A stretch of 64,000 nucleotides of DNA, from assembly GCF_003075395.1 (NCBI RefSeq), contig NZ_QDFV01000001.1, positions 531,543 to 595,542 on the forward strand, given 5' to 3'. The notes below the pieces were generated by a model, which searched no databases, was not told where the DNA came from, and was given only the letters and a program-made list of their open reading frames with translations. The position numbers were made by a program, and so were the translations under genes. This DNA is from Microbacterium sp. TPD7012 (GTDB lineage Bacteria > Actinomycetota > Actinomycetes > Actinomycetales > Microbacteriaceae). Positions within the stretch are counted from its first letter, which is position 1; every line of letters begins with the position of its first letter. Of this stretch, positions 19,102 through 27,888 are shown in pieces.

Positions 19102-20028
19102 ATGGCCAGTCAGGCTGTGCAGGAACGCCGGGAGATCCGGCAGAGACAGAACCGGTACAAGTACCGCGACAACCGGACCGCCTACTGGTTCCTGGTGCCG
19201 CTGGTGGTGCTGCTCGGGATCTTCGTGATCTGGCCCGCCATCTACGCCGGATACCTGTCCTTCCAGGACTGGAGCTTCTACAAGGACCCGGAGTTCGTCG
19301 GCATCCGCAACTACGCGAACGTCCTGAAGGACCCGCTGTTCATCGCCACGATCGGGCGCGGCTTCCTCTTCGTGCTGATGACCGTGCCCGCGATGCTGAT
19401 CCTGGCGTTCCTGTTCGCGAGCCTCGTCGTGGCGGTGTCACGACGGGCGGCGAGCGTCCTCAAGGTCAGCATCTACATCCCGACCATCATCTCCGCCGTG
19501 ATCACGTCGATCATCTTCGTGCTGATCTACAACTACTCGGGCGGTCTGCTGAACGCGTTCCTGGGGATCTTCGGTGTCGACCCGATCGCGTGGATCGGCG
19601 ACCCGAAGTGGGCGCTGCTCGCGGTCGCCGTCCCCGCCATCTGGCTCGGCATGGGGCTCACCTCGCTGATCATGGTCGCAGCGATGGTCGACATCCCCAC
19701 CGAGTACTACGAGGCCGCCGCGATGGAGGGCGCGAACTGGGGGCAGAAGACCGCGTACATCACGATCCCGCAGATGAAGAACGTGGTCCTGTATCTGCTC
19801 ATCACCGGGTTCGTCGCGGCGATCCAGCAGTTCGAGCTTCCTCTCGTCATGACGCAGGGCGGTCCGCTCGACTCGACGACCCTGCCGAACCTCTTCATCT
19901 TCAACCACTTCCGCAACGACGTGAACGTCGGCTATTCGATCGCGGCTGCGCTGCTGCTGTTCGTGGTGCTGGGAACCATCTCGGCTCTCGTGTTCAAGTT
20001 CGTCAACTCCGAGAGGCTGGTGGACTGA
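19102..20028 (+). CDS. Sugar ABC transporter permease, MalF/UgpA type
   Basis: The protein has 308 residues and six membrane segments. ATG at 19102 is preferred because GAGG at 19092-19095 is well spaced; an in-frame GTG lies six bases earlier. The permease loop EYYEAAAMEGANWGQKTAYITIPQMK carries the EAA motif that docks the ATPase. No ATPase gene is present in the locus, as usual for CUT1 systems that share an MsiK-like ATPase. Confidence 0.93.
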   Translation: MASQAVQERREIRQRQNRYKYRDNRTAYWFLVPLVVLLGIFVIWPAIYAGYLSFQDWSFYKDPEFVGIRNYANVLKDPLFIATIGRGFLFVLMTVPAMLILAFLFASLVVAVSRRAASVLKVSIYIPTIISAVITSIIFVLIYNYSGGLLNAFLGIFGVDPIAWIGDPKWALLAVAVPAIWLGMGLTSLIMVAAMVDIPTEYYEAAAMEGANWGQKTAYITIPQMKNVVLYLLITGFVAAIQQFELPLVMTQGGPLDSTTLPNLFIFNHFRNDVNVGYSIAAALLLFVVLGTISALVFKFVNSERLVD

Positions 20029-20029
20029 G

Positions 20030-20926
20030 ATGGCCGTCATGCAGGAGACCACCCGCATCGTCCTCGCAGGCAAGGAGCCGCGCGCACAGCGCAGAGCGCC
20101 GCGCACGGCCGGCGGCTGGCTGATCGTCCTCGGCAAGGTGATCCTCGGCGCGCTCTTCGTCGTCGCCTCGCTGTTCCCGCTCGCCTGGATGGTGATCGCG
20201 GGATTCAAGTCGAAGACCGAGGTCGTCGAGACCCCGTTCCAGTTCTTCCCCGAGGTGTGGCTGTGGCAGAACTACGCGCAGATCCTCGCTGACCCGACGT
20301 TCCTGCGCACCCTGCTGTGGACGTTCTTCGGAGCCGTGCTCTTCACGGTCGGCAGCCTGGCGGTCAACTCCCTCGCCGCCTACGCCTTCGCGCGCCTCGA
20401 CTTCCGGTTCAAGGGGACGATCTGGGCGATCGTCATCACGACGATGTTCATCCCGGGCATGACCATCCTGCTCACGAGCTTCATCGTCGTGACGCGCCTG
20501 TCCATGCTCGACACCCTCGGCGTGCTGGTGATCCCCGGGCTCGCCAGCGCCGGGATGGTGTTCTTCATCCGGCAGTTCTACCTGAACATCCCGAAGAGCC
20601 TCGAAGAGGCCGCGATGCTCGACGGCTGCGGCCGGTTCAGCATCTTCGTGCGGATCTTCCTGCCGCTGTCGAAGCCCCCGTTCGTGGTCATGGGCATCAC
20701 GGCGTTCCTCGCGTACTGGAACTCCTATGTCTGGCCGATCCTGACCATCACCTCGCCGGAGAGGTTCGTCCTGCAGCAGTATCTGGCGACCTTCCGCTCG
20801 GAGCGCAGCACCGAGCTGGGGCTGCTCATGGCGGGGTCCGTGCTGGCGGCGGCACCGGTGATCATCCTGTTCCTGATCTTCCAGCGCCAGATCATCGGCA
20901 ACATCAAGATGGCAGGTCTCAAGTAG
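20030..20926 (+). CDS. Sugar ABC transporter permease, MalG/UgpE type
   Basis: The protein has 298 residues with six membrane segments. The EAA loop is SLEEAAMLDGCGRFSIFVRIFLPLSKPP. The start codon lies one base after the stop of the partner permease. With the binding lipoprotein it forms the membrane part of the presumed arabinan-oligosaccharide importer. Confidence 0.94.
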   Translation: MAVMQETTRIVLAGKEPRAQRRAPRTAGGWLIVLGKVILGALFVVASLFPLAWMVIAGFKSKTEVVETPFQFFPEVWLWQNYAQILADPTFLRTLLWTFFGAVLFTVGSLAVNSLAAYAFARLDFRFKGTIWAIVITTMFIPGMTILLTSFIVVTRLSMLDTLGVLVIPGLASAGMVFFIRQFYLNIPKSLEEAAMLDGCGRFSIFVRIFLPLSKPPFVVMGITAFLAYWNSYVWPILTITSPERFVLQQYLATFRSERSTELGLLMAGSVLAAAPVIILFLIFQRQIIGNIKMAGLK

Positions 20927-20937
20927 AGGAGAGGTCG

Positions 20938-22038
20938 ATGGAGACCCAGAACACGCACGGTGGCGGAATCAGTCGCCGAGGAGTGCTGCAGGGAGCCGCC
21001 GTGCTCGGCGCCGCGTTCGTCGCGGCGACGGCACCGGCACCACCGGCATCAGCCGCCGGATTCACGGTGACGAGGATCAAAGTGCTCGCGGGAACCCAGA
21101 GCCCGCTGCAGTACGGCGTGGGCGCGACCGATCTCGGCATCCCGGCCCGCACGCCGGACGGGCGGATGCTGTTCCTGTTCGGCGACACATGGGCCGACAC
21201 CGTGGGAGGGGCGAACTGGCGCTCGCCGGTGGCGCTGTACTCGTCGACGACGAACCTCGACGCGGGCGTGACCTTCGACGGCTGCGGCGGGGCGGGCGCG
21301 AACACGCAGGGCGTGGCGCCGCAGCTCTGGTACTACCCGCACGACGCGTACTTCACGACCGTCATCCCGTCCGACGTGATCACGATCGGATCGCGGATGT
21401 ACCTGCACGCGATCGTGAACGGTCCGCAGTTCGGCGCTGTGCGCTGGACCGAGCTGTGGAAATCGGACGACAACGGCGCGACCTGGCAGCACACCGGTCT
21501 GCAGTTCCCTGCCGACATGGCGGGCGGGAAGTTCCAGTGCATCACGTGGGGGCTCGGCAGCGACGGCTACGTGTACATCTACGGCACCGGATTCCAGCGC
21601 GACAAGGGCATCGTGCTCTACCGTGTGCCGTCGAACAACATGACCACGCTCTCGGCCTACCAGCCGTGGGGGTTCGCGAACGGATCCTGGGGCTGGGGAA
21701 AGCCCGTGACCGAGGTCCTGCCCGGAGGGTTCGGCGAGATGTGCCTGCGGCCCCTCGGCGGCAAGTGGATCCTCACCTGGTTCAACGCTCCCGAGTACCG
21801 GATCGACGCGATGGTGCTGAACACCCCGACCGACAACCTGTACACGGCGACCAAGACGACGCTGCTGCACGGCACCGAGTGGGGAACGGAGGATGCCTCG
21901 CACGTCGCGCAGTTGTACGGCGGATACATCATCCCCGGGTCGACGCTGTCGGATCTGCACCTCAGCGTGAGCCAGTGGCACACCGGGAACAACAGCGTCT
22001 ATCACTCGGAGCAGTTCCGGGTGCAGGGACTCGTCTGA
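20938..22038 (+). CDS. Tat-exported DUF4185 protein, probable endo-D-arabinanase (GH183)
   Basis: ATG at 20938 follows GAGGAGAGG and gives 366 residues; the open frame upstream is a shadow of the permease. The N-terminus is a twin-arginine signal (SRRGVLQ, residues 12-18, then an Ala-rich core ending ASA). DUF4185 features include GRMLFLFGDTWAD, WTELWKSDDNGATW, YVYIYGTGFQRDKGIVLYRV and GGYIIPGS. It is only distantly similar to the lipoprotein paralogue at 16368, so the two may prefer different arabinans or linkage contexts. It is the last gene of the transporter operon, eleven bases after the permease. Confidence 0.87.
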   Translation: METQNTHGGGISRRGVLQGAAVLGAAFVAATAPAPPASAAGFTVTRIKVLAGTQSPLQYGVGATDLGIPARTPDGRMLFLFGDTWADTVGGANWRSPVALYSSTTNLDAGVTFDGCGGAGANTQGVAPQLWYYPHDAYFTTVIPSDVITIGSRMYLHAIVNGPQFGAVRWTELWKSDDNGATWQHTGLQFPADMAGGKFQCITWGLGSDGYVYIYGTGFQRDKGIVLYRVPSNNMTTLSAYQPWGFANGSWGWGKPVTEVLPGGFGEMCLRPLGGKWILTWFNAPEYRIDAMVLNTPTDNLYTATKTTLLHGTEWGTEDASHVAQLYGGYIIPGSTLSDLHLSVSQWHTGNNSVYHSEQFRVQGLV

Positions 22039-22047
22039 GGGCAGCGG

Positions 22048-22890
22048 TCAGAGCTCGACTGACCCCGAGATGACCACGTCGGCACGGCCGCCCACCCACA
22101 CCTGATCGGCCTCCTGGCTGATCCGGATCCGTCCCCGGCGTCCGATGGCCGTGCCCTGTGCGGCGAGATACGGGGCGTGGGCGCGACCGCTCGCGAGCAG
22201 CCACTCCGCCGCCGCGGCGTTCAGGCTGCCGGTCACCGGGTCCTCCCGCAGCGGGCCCTCGCCGTCGGTGAAGAACGCGCGCAGCTCGAACGCGGTCTCG
22301 GATCCTTCCGGGTGAGGGCCGATCAAGCCGATGTCCCAGACGCCGGGGTGACCTGCGACATCGGGGCGGAGGCCGAGAACCGTCTCGGCGCTGTCGAGCA
22401 GCAGGCCGACCCAGCCGGGGCCGTTGTCGAGCCACTCGGCGTCGACGAGCTGCTCGCGGCTGATGCCCAGGATCTCGACCAGCTCGGTGACGAGCTCGGG
22501 CGCGACGGGGCCGGAGCGCGTCCGAGGCGGCGAGGCGAAGGCCAGTCTGTCGCCGTCCACCCGCACCGGGATCAGGCCGGCAGGGCACTGCTGGATCACC
22601 GTGCCGGGGGTCGACGGCGCGCCGCCGGCATCCAGCCACGCCCTCGCCGTTCCGAGCGTCGGATGCCCCGCGAAGGGGAGTTCGGTGCTCAGGCTGAAGA
22701 TGCGCACGCGGTAGTCCGCGCCTGCATCGGTCGGCGGCAGCACGAAGGTGCACTCGGAGAGGTTCGTCCAGACCGAGAACCGTCGCAGGTCATCGTCGTC
22801 GAGGCCGTCCGCATCGAGCACGACGGCGACGGGGTTCCCCGTGCCGGGGGTGTCGCCGAACACGTCGACCTGTCGGAATCCACGCTGCAT
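22048..22890 (-). CDS. PhzF-family isomerase/epimerase-like protein
   Basis: The protein has 280 residues from ATG at 22890; the frame stays open to 22932 but MQRGFRQVDVFGDTPGTGNPVAVVLDADGL is the family's N-terminus. The PhzF catalytic Glu lies in NLSECTFVLPP, and SLSTELPFAGHPTLGTA and REDPVTGSLNAAAAEWL are family motifs. The substrate is unknown. It converges on the DUF4185 gene and probably has no part in arabinan use. Confidence 0.9.
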   Translation of the reverse strand: MQRGFRQVDVFGDTPGTGNPVAVVLDADGLDDDDLRRFSVWTNLSECTFVLPPTDAGADYRVRIFSLSTELPFAGHPTLGTARAWLDAGGAPSTPGTVIQQCPAGLIPVRVDGDRLAFASPPRTRSGPVAPELVTELVEILGISREQLVDAEWLDNGPGWVGLLLDSAETVLGLRPDVAGHPGVWDIGLIGPHPEGSETAFELRAFFTDGEGPLREDPVTGSLNAAAAEWLLASGRAHAPYLAAQGTAIGRRGRIRISQEADQVWVGGRADVVISGSVEL

Positions 22891-23030
22891 GTCTGGAGGA
22901 TAGCGGGCTGACGGGCGCGCCCGCACTCGCACTCAGCAGACGGAAAGCTCGTCTTCATACCGTCGAGGGAGGGAATGCCCCTGCTCCGCGCCTGGCGCGC
23001 GCGTGTCCTGCCACGAAGGAAGAACTCCTC

Positions 23031-23471
23031 ATGACGAACACCACCCGCCCCTCTGCCTCCGCCTCGCTGGGACTCCTCGTCCTCCGCGTCGTCGTCGGAG
23101 CCGTCTTCGCCGCCCACGGTGCGCAGAAGATCTTCGAGTACACCCTGCCCGGCACCATCGGCAGCTTCGCGGGCATGGGGATCCCCCTGCCCGAGATCGC
23201 GGCACCGGTCGTCGCCTTCATCGAGCTCGTCGGCGGCATCCTGTTGATCGCCGGGTTCTTCACCCGCCCGGTCGGCATCCTCCTCGCGATCGACATGGCC
23301 GTCGCCCTCGTCGCGGTGCACCTTCCGGCCGGACTCTGGGTCGGCGAGGGCGGCTACGAGTTCGTGGCCGTGCTCGGCGTCGCCGCGCTCGCTCTCGCCT
23401 TCACGGGCGCCGGGCGGTTCTCGCTCGACGCAGCTCTCCTGCGCGGACGCGTCCCGGCCTGGATCGCCTGA
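23031..23471 (+). CDS. DoxX-family membrane protein
   Basis: The protein has 146 residues with four membrane helices. The family's opening is LGLLVLRVVVGAVFAAHGAQKIFEY, and FIELVGGILLIAGFFTRPVGILLAIDM is also typical. GAAGGA lies upstream of the ATG. DoxX-like proteins are small inner-membrane proteins linked in places to redox stress; the exact role is unknown. It is a single gene converging on the GH172 gene. Confidence 0.9.
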   Translation: MTNTTRPSASASLGLLVLRVVVGAVFAAHGAQKIFEYTLPGTIGSFAGMGIPLPEIAAPVVAFIELVGGILLIAGFFTRPVGILLAIDMAVALVAVHLPAGLWVGEGGYEFVAVLGVAALALAFTGAGRFSLDAALLRGRVPAWIA

Positions 23472-23499
23472 GGATCGATCGCGAGCATCCCGGACGCCG

Positions 23500-24633
<1,134 letters not shown>

Positions 24634-24643
24634 GGGCGCCAAT

Positions 24644-24655
24644 GTAATCGATTTC
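24644..24655. promoter_or_regulatory. Operator 3 of the arabinan regulon (one mismatch)
   Basis: GTAATCGATTTC matches the palindrome GAAATCGATTTC except at one position. It lies between the divergent GH172 and lacI-type genes and overlaps the predicted -10 box of the GH172 gene. It could serve both GH172 control and repressor autoregulation. Confidence 0.75.
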
Positions 24656-24735
24656 AGTGCAGAACTCCAGAGATCGCCTGCGCGCGCGATACTGTTGCTT
24701 CACGTCCGGCTCGACCGGGCAGGCAGTGAGGGTGC

Positions 24736-25719
24736 ATGGCCACGATCTACGACGTCGCAGAACTCGCGGGAGTCTCTCCCGCGACGGTCTCGCGCGTCTT
24801 CAACGGCACGAGCGTGTCGGAGGAGAAGGTCGCCGCGGTCCGGGATGCCGCCGAGAAGCTGAGCTTCACACCGAATCGCACAGCACGCACCCTGCGCCGC
24901 CAGAGCTCCGAGGTGATCGCTCTGGTGATCCCCGACATCGAGAACCCCTACTTCACCGAGATGGCCCGCGGCGTCGAGGACGTGGCATCCGAAGCCGGCT
25001 ACTCGGTCGTGCTCTGCAACTCCGATGCCCAGATGGAGAAGGAGGCCACGTACCTCCGGATCGCGATCGCCGAGCACATGTCCGGCGTGATCATCGCGAC
25101 GGCGGACGAGGGCACCAAGCTCGACACGATCCTGGCGACCGGGCGACCCGTCGTCGCCGTCGACCGCAGCACGACCTACGACATCGACGGGGTCGTCATG
25201 GCGAACCGCGCCGCCGGGACGTCGGCGACCAAGGATCTGATCGACGCGGGGTATCGGCGCATCGCCTACATCGGCGGCCCCGAGCACATCGACACGGCGG
25301 CCGAGCGCGCCGCGGGATGGCGTACGGCGCTCGGTGCCGCGTATCCGGACCTCGACCTCGACGCGCTACAGCGGTTCGAGACGTTCCGCGTCGACGGCGG
25401 CCGTGCCGCCATGGAGGATCTCCTCTCGCTGCCGGAACCGCCGGATGCCGTCGTCGCCGGGAACAACCTCATCGGCGTCGGCGCGATCCAGGTGCTCACC
25501 GAGCACGGGCTCACGCCGCCCCACGTGGGGGTCGCCGTCATCGGCTCGCTGCCGTTCACGACGCTGTCGCCCAGTGCCGTGACCGTCGTGCGACTGCCCG
25601 CCCGCCACATGGGCGTGACCGCGGCGCGGATGCTGCTCGAGCGCATCAAGGGCGACAAGCAGCCGGCGCGCACGGTCGTGCTGCGCAACGAGGTGCAGCC
25701 CGCGAACCCTCGGTCCTGA
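24736..25719 (+). CDS. LacI-family transcriptional repressor of the arabinan locus
   Basis: The protein has 327 residues. The LacI helix-turn-helix (ATIYDVAELAGVSPATVSRVFNG) opens the protein, and the hinge helix is in NRTARTLRR. A periplasmic-binding-like sensor domain follows from IALVIPDIENPYFTEMARG. It lies divergent to the GH172 gene with an operator copy between them. Four related palindromes before locus genes make it the probable local regulator. The inducer is probably an arabinan-derived sugar. Confidence 0.9.
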   Translation: MATIYDVAELAGVSPATVSRVFNGTSVSEEKVAAVRDAAEKLSFTPNRTARTLRRQSSEVIALVIPDIENPYFTEMARGVEDVASEAGYSVVLCNSDAQMEKEATYLRIAIAEHMSGVIIATADEGTKLDTILATGRPVVAVDRSTTYDIDGVVMANRAAGTSATKDLIDAGYRRIAYIGGPEHIDTAAERAAGWRTALGAAYPDLDLDALQRFETFRVDGGRAAMEDLLSLPEPPDAVVAGNNLIGVGAIQVLTEHGLTPPHVGVAVIGSLPFTTLSPSAVTVVRLPARHMGVTAARMLLERIKGDKQPARTVVLRNEVQPANPRS

Positions 25720-25730
25720 GCGGCCTTCGC

Positions 25731-26195
25731 TCAGGAGGAGCCCCAGAAGCGGGTCGCCAGATTCGCGACCTCCTTGTCGAGCTCTTCGAGTCGCCGGTCG
25801 ATCGACCCGAGGCGGGTGTCGACCTTGTCCTCGAGGGTGTCGAACTTGTTCTCGAGCAGATCGAACCTGGCATCGAACTGCATCTGGAAGCCGTCGAAGC
25901 GGGCGATCATCTCGTTGCGGAGCCCGGCTATCGCGTTCTCGTTCTGTCGGGAGAGCGAGGTCAGCGTGCTCTCGTTCTGTCGTGAGAGCGAGGCGAGCGT
26001 GTTCTCGCTCTGGCGGGAGAGCGAGGCGAGCGTGTTCTCGTTCTGCCCGGTCAGGACCGCGAGCGTGTTCTGGCTCTGGCCGGAGAGCGCCGTCAGCGTC
26101 CGGTCGTTCTGCCGCAGCAGCAGGGAGACCGCGCCGATCATCACGGCGGCGAACACGCCGATCAGTGTCCACACCTGCGGCTCGGTCATCTCCAT
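25731..26195 (-). CDS. Membrane-anchored coiled-coil protein with six 11-residue repeats
   Basis: ATG at 26195, with GGAG just upstream, gives 154 residues; the frame extends to 26303. One membrane helix (about 8-28) is followed by six tandem 11-residue units (29-94) of the form QNENTLASLSR, then a heptad coiled coil (FDGFQMQFDARFDLLENKFDTLEDKVDTRL, about 100-150). Eleven-residue periodicity suits a right-handed hendecad coil. No function is known. It sits between the lacI-type and kinase genes on the opposite strand, without an operator. Confidence 0.72.
   Translation of the reverse strand: MEMTEPQVWTLIGVFAAVMIGAVSLLLRQNDRTLTALSGQSQNTLAVLTGQNENTLASLSRQSENTLASLSRQNESTLTSLSRQNENAIAGLRNEMIARFDGFQMQFDARFDLLENKFDTLEDKVDTRLGSIDRRLEELDKEVANLATRFWGSS
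25914..26111 (-). repeat. Six tandem 33-bp units encoding the hendecad repeats
   Basis: The units differ by a few bases each, and the central ones (about 25947-26045 on the plus strand, GAGAGCGAGG blocks) are nearly identical, pointing to recent duplication. Copy number may vary between strains. Confidence 0.75.
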
Positions 26196-26317
26196 GGCTC
26201 CATTCTGCGAACGAAACACCAGATTGTCACGGTATTCCGGATGCCGACCGCCCATATCCCACGCGCTGTGGACAAGCCGACTCGTGCAGGTCCGGTGCAG
26301 CAAGAGTCACTGCCGCC

Positions 26318-26347
26318 TTGCGACTTGAAATCGATTTCGCGTACAGT
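26318..26347 (+). promoter_or_regulatory. Promoter and operator 4 before the kinase-GH116-isomerase operon
   Basis: TTGCGA (26318-26323) and TACAGT (26342-26347) are 18 bp apart, and the perfect palindrome GAAATCGATTTC (26327-26338) fills the spacer. The layout mirrors that before the ABC transporter operon. Confidence 0.85.
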
Positions 26348-26394
26348 GACGAACAGGTTTCAGATTCTGCCGCTCAGGTTTCAAGGAGGACGCC

Positions 26395-27888
26395 ATGCGC
26401 TGCACCCTCGGGGTGGACATCGGCACATCCAGCAGCAAAGGCGTGCTGGTCGATGGCGACGGCAGGATCCTCGCGACCGCGACGCGGTCTCACGACGTCA
26501 GCCGTCCGCGCACCGGCTGGGTGGAGATGGACGGGCGCGTGTGGTGGGACGAGTTCGTCGCGATCGCGCGCGAGTTGCTCGCCGCCGCGCCGGATGCCGA
26601 GATCGCGGGTGTCGGCGTGAGCGGCATGGGGCCCTGCATCCTGCTCACGGACGACGGGGATGAGCCCGTGCGCCCCGCGATCCTGTACGGCGTCGACACC
26701 CGCTCCGGCGCACAGATCGAGCGGATGACGGCGGAGCTGGGCGTCGACGAGATCACCCGGATCGGGGGCTCGACGCTCACCTCGCAGGCCGGCGGCCCGA
26801 AGCTGGTCTGGGTCGCGGATGAGGAGCCCGGCGCGTGGGCGCGTGCCCGCCGACTCTTCATGCCGGCATCCTGGCTCGTGCGCAAGCTCACCGGTGCCTA
26901 CGTGCTCGACCACCAGTCGGCGAGTCAGGTCTCGCCGCTCTACGACATCGAGAACGAGCGCTGGCATGACCCGTCGTGGGAGCGGTACGCCGACGGCATC
27001 GCGCAGCCCGCGCTCGCCTGGGCGGCCGACATCGCCGGCGAGGTGACCGCGGAAGCGGCATCCGCCACCGGCATCCCCGCGGGGACCCCCGTCATCACCG
27101 GCACGATCGACGCCTGGACCGAGGCGGTGAGCGTCGGCGCGCACGAGGTCGGCGACCTGATGCTCATGTACGGCACGACGATGTTCCTCGTGGCGACCGG
27201 CGAGGAGACGCTGCGCACGCCCTCGATGTGGACGACGGCCGGCGCGTTCGCGGGCACCCGCAATCTCGCCGGAGGACTCTCCACGTCGGGCGCGCTCACC
27301 GCGTGGCTGAAGGACCTCACCGGCGCCGACTATCCGGAACTGCTGGCGGATGCCGAGAGGTCGGGGCCCGGCGCCCGCGGCCTGCTCGTGCTGCCCTACT
27401 TCGCAGGCGAGCGCACGCCGATCCAGGATCCGGATGCCCGCGGCGTGATCGCCGGTCTCACCCTCGAGCACGAACGCGGCGACCTCTATCGCGCGGCGCT
27501 CGAGGCGACGGCGCTCGGCGTGCGGCACAACGTCGAGACCATGCGCGCGGCGGGAGCCGACATCCGCCGGATCGTCGCGGTCGGCGGCGGCACGCAGGGG
27601 CGCCTCTGGCTGCAAGTGGTCTCCGACATTACGGGACTCGTCCAGGAGGTGCCGGAGACGACCATCGGCGCGAGCTACGGCGCGGCCTTCCTGGCCGCGA
27701 CGGCGACCGCCGGCACCGGCGCAGCCCCGCTCATCGCCGACTGGAATCCGGTCGCCGAGACCGTCCACCCGGATGCGGCGCTCCGCGCCTTCTACGACTC
27801 GCTGTTCGACCGCTACACACGGCTGTACGAGGGCTCGAAGGACGTCGTGCACGAGCTCGCCGCCGCGCAGCGCGGAGCATCCGCATGA
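26395..27888 (+). CDS. FGGY-family carbohydrate kinase, probable D-ribulokinase
   Basis: The protein has 497 residues. AAGGAGG precedes the ATG. The FGGY N-terminal ATPase motif is LGVDIGTSSSKGVLVDGDGR, and GTTMFLVATGE and VGGGTQGRLWLQVVSDITG are C-terminal motifs. It is first in an operon with a GH116 enzyme and a fucose/arabinose isomerase, so D-ribulose from D-arabinose is the likely substrate and D-ribulose 5-phosphate the product. Family membership alone would also allow xylulokinase or L-ribulokinase. Confidence 0.87.
   Translation: MRCTLGVDIGTSSSKGVLVDGDGRILATATRSHDVSRPRTGWVEMDGRVWWDEFVAIARELLAAAPDAEIAGVGVSGMGPCILLTDDGDEPVRPAILYGVDTRSGAQIERMTAELGVDEITRIGGSTLTSQAGGPKLVWVADEEPGAWARARRLFMPASWLVRKLTGAYVLDHQSASQVSPLYDIENERWHDPSWERYADGIAQPALAWAADIAGEVTAEAASATGIPAGTPVITGTIDAWTEAVSVGAHEVGDLMLMYGTTMFLVATGEETLRTPSMWTTAGAFAGTRNLAGGLSTSGALTAWLKDLTGADYPELLADAERSGPGARGLLVLPYFAGERTPIQDPDARGVIAGLTLEHERGDLYRAALEATALGVRHNVETMRAAGADIRRIVAVGGGTQGRLWLQVVSDITGLVQEVPETTIGASYGAAFLAATATAGTGAAPLIADWNPVAETVHPDAALRAFYDSLFDRYTRLYEGSKDVVHELAAAQRGASA

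Noticed and set aside
25914..26111. CRISPR array or other non-coding repeat
   Set aside because: The 33-bp period equals 11 codons and encodes a continuous coiled coil.
26976..27884. Extension of the GH116 gene upstream to give 1164 residues
   Set aside because: The added part is out-of-frame reading of the kinase gene. ATG at 27885 begins the recognisable GH116 N-terminus in an ATGA overlap.
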